Shown: piece by piece, positions 63,736 to 64,000 of the stretch | Layout: every line of letters begins with the position of its first letter | How positions within the stretch are numbered: the first letter of the stretch is position 1 | Assembly: GCF_003668995.1 (NCBI RefSeq) | Contig: NZ_CP033068.1 | Coordinates: forward strand, 4,588,001 to 4,652,000 | DNA length: 64,000 nucleotides | Direction: 5' to 3' | From: Flavobacterium sp. 140616W15 | GTDB lineage: Bacteria > Bacteroidota > Bacteroidia > Flavobacteriales > Flavobacteriaceae | The notes under the pieces: model-generated | What the model was told of the DNA's origin: nothing | The model's input: the letters and a program-made list of their open reading frames with translations, nothing else | The model's database searches: none | Translations under genes and position numbers: made by a program

Positions 63736-64000
63736 AAAAAAAATATTAGTCTGTAAAAATAAACAATTGGGTTTTAAAAACGATTCGGTTCTTGAAAATT
63801 TAATCAGAGCAAACTCAAATTAGAATTGAAATGTTTTATTAGAGATGCTTTTTTTATCATCTGTAGCGGTGCACCGCAGTGTGTTTTAGGTAATGTTATT
63901 GTGTTACTTTGTTCGTAAATGCAATGTAAGGTTGAATAGTAATCACAAAACGTTAATGTCAAGTTAAAAATTTAATGTTACCAGTTTCTTCATTTTGTCT
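63736..64000. other. Non-coding end of the window with a degenerate palindrome
   Basis: No gene seen. At 63863-63888, GTAGCGGTGCAC-CGCA-GTGTGTTTTA is a decayed member of the same palindrome family as at 13.5-14.0 kb and 48880. Confidence 0.55.

Overview
The window is AT-rich, densely packed chromosomal DNA from a Bacteroidota bacterium, almost certainly Flavobacteriaceae and most like Flavobacterium. The evidence is the SusD and TonB-dependent receptor genes, -7 boxes of the form TAnnTTTG, families typical of the phylum (DUF3857 transglutaminase-like proteins, DUF3127, DUF4301, a bacterial GGGP synthase, GxxExxY), and dispersed flavobacterial palindromes. I saw no rRNA, tRNA, CRISPR array, insertion sequence or prophage.

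Layout. 1-10.4 kb (+) is the 3' part of a polysaccharide utilization locus: a SusD cut by the window edge, a surface lipoprotein, two GH30 enzymes, a GH5 enzyme, a frameshifted endonuclease/exonuclease/phosphatase gene and a GH3 beta-glucosidase. The enzyme set suggests a beta-1,6/beta-1,3-glucan such as fungal wall glucan. 10.5-15.9 kb (-) has a cytosolic transglutaminase-like protein, an alkylation-repair group (AlkB, a lone Ada-type metal-binding domain, and an AraC-methyltransferase fusion) split by a 140-144 bp tandem repeat, a GNAT acetyltransferase and an SMR transporter. 15.9-19.7 kb (-) is an island of small poorly characterised genes, including SUKH/SMI1 and WG-repeat proteins, that resembles an immunity-gene cluster. 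20-27 kb holds a patatin-type outer-membrane phospholipase, ahcY, a phosphopantetheinyl transferase, a truncated hemoglobin with a membrane protein and an adjacent Crp/Fnr regulator with a predicted operator, and GGGP synthase.

27.2-33.4 kb holds pnuC, a kinase-DUF4301 fusion, arfB, then a TPP riboswitch driving a TonB-dependent receptor. 33.5-41.7 kb holds greA with an attenuator-like leader, a HIT protein, a histidine kinase, a flavin reductase, a DUF3127 protein with an SSB-like C-terminus, aat, and two translationally coupled DUF3857 proteins. 41.8-49.3 kb (-) is a complete-looking thiamine operon (thiS-thiC-tenI-like-thiD-thiE-thiG-[GxxExxY]-thiH-thiF) under a second TPP riboswitch. The two riboswitches place de novo synthesis and outer-membrane uptake of thiamine or its precursors under the same metabolite. 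49.4-64 kb holds tag, small lipoproteins, a frameshifted queuosine-precursor transporter, an M3 dipeptidase, the rplM-rpsI-rpsB-tsf translation cluster, two Tat-type ferritin-like proteins, a LacI regulator, a DUF2004 protein and polA.

Four genes (7263-8098, 18754-19388, 39777-41662, 51288-51958) are interrupted by single-base frameshifts, three of them in short homopolymers. They could be assembly errors, recent pseudogenes or, for the T8 tract in a signal peptide, phase variation. The strongest candidates for new biology are the kinase-DUF4301 fusion, the -41 Crp/Fnr operator at the hemoglobin operon, the greA leader attenuator, the SSB-tailed DUF3127 protein and the immunity-like island.
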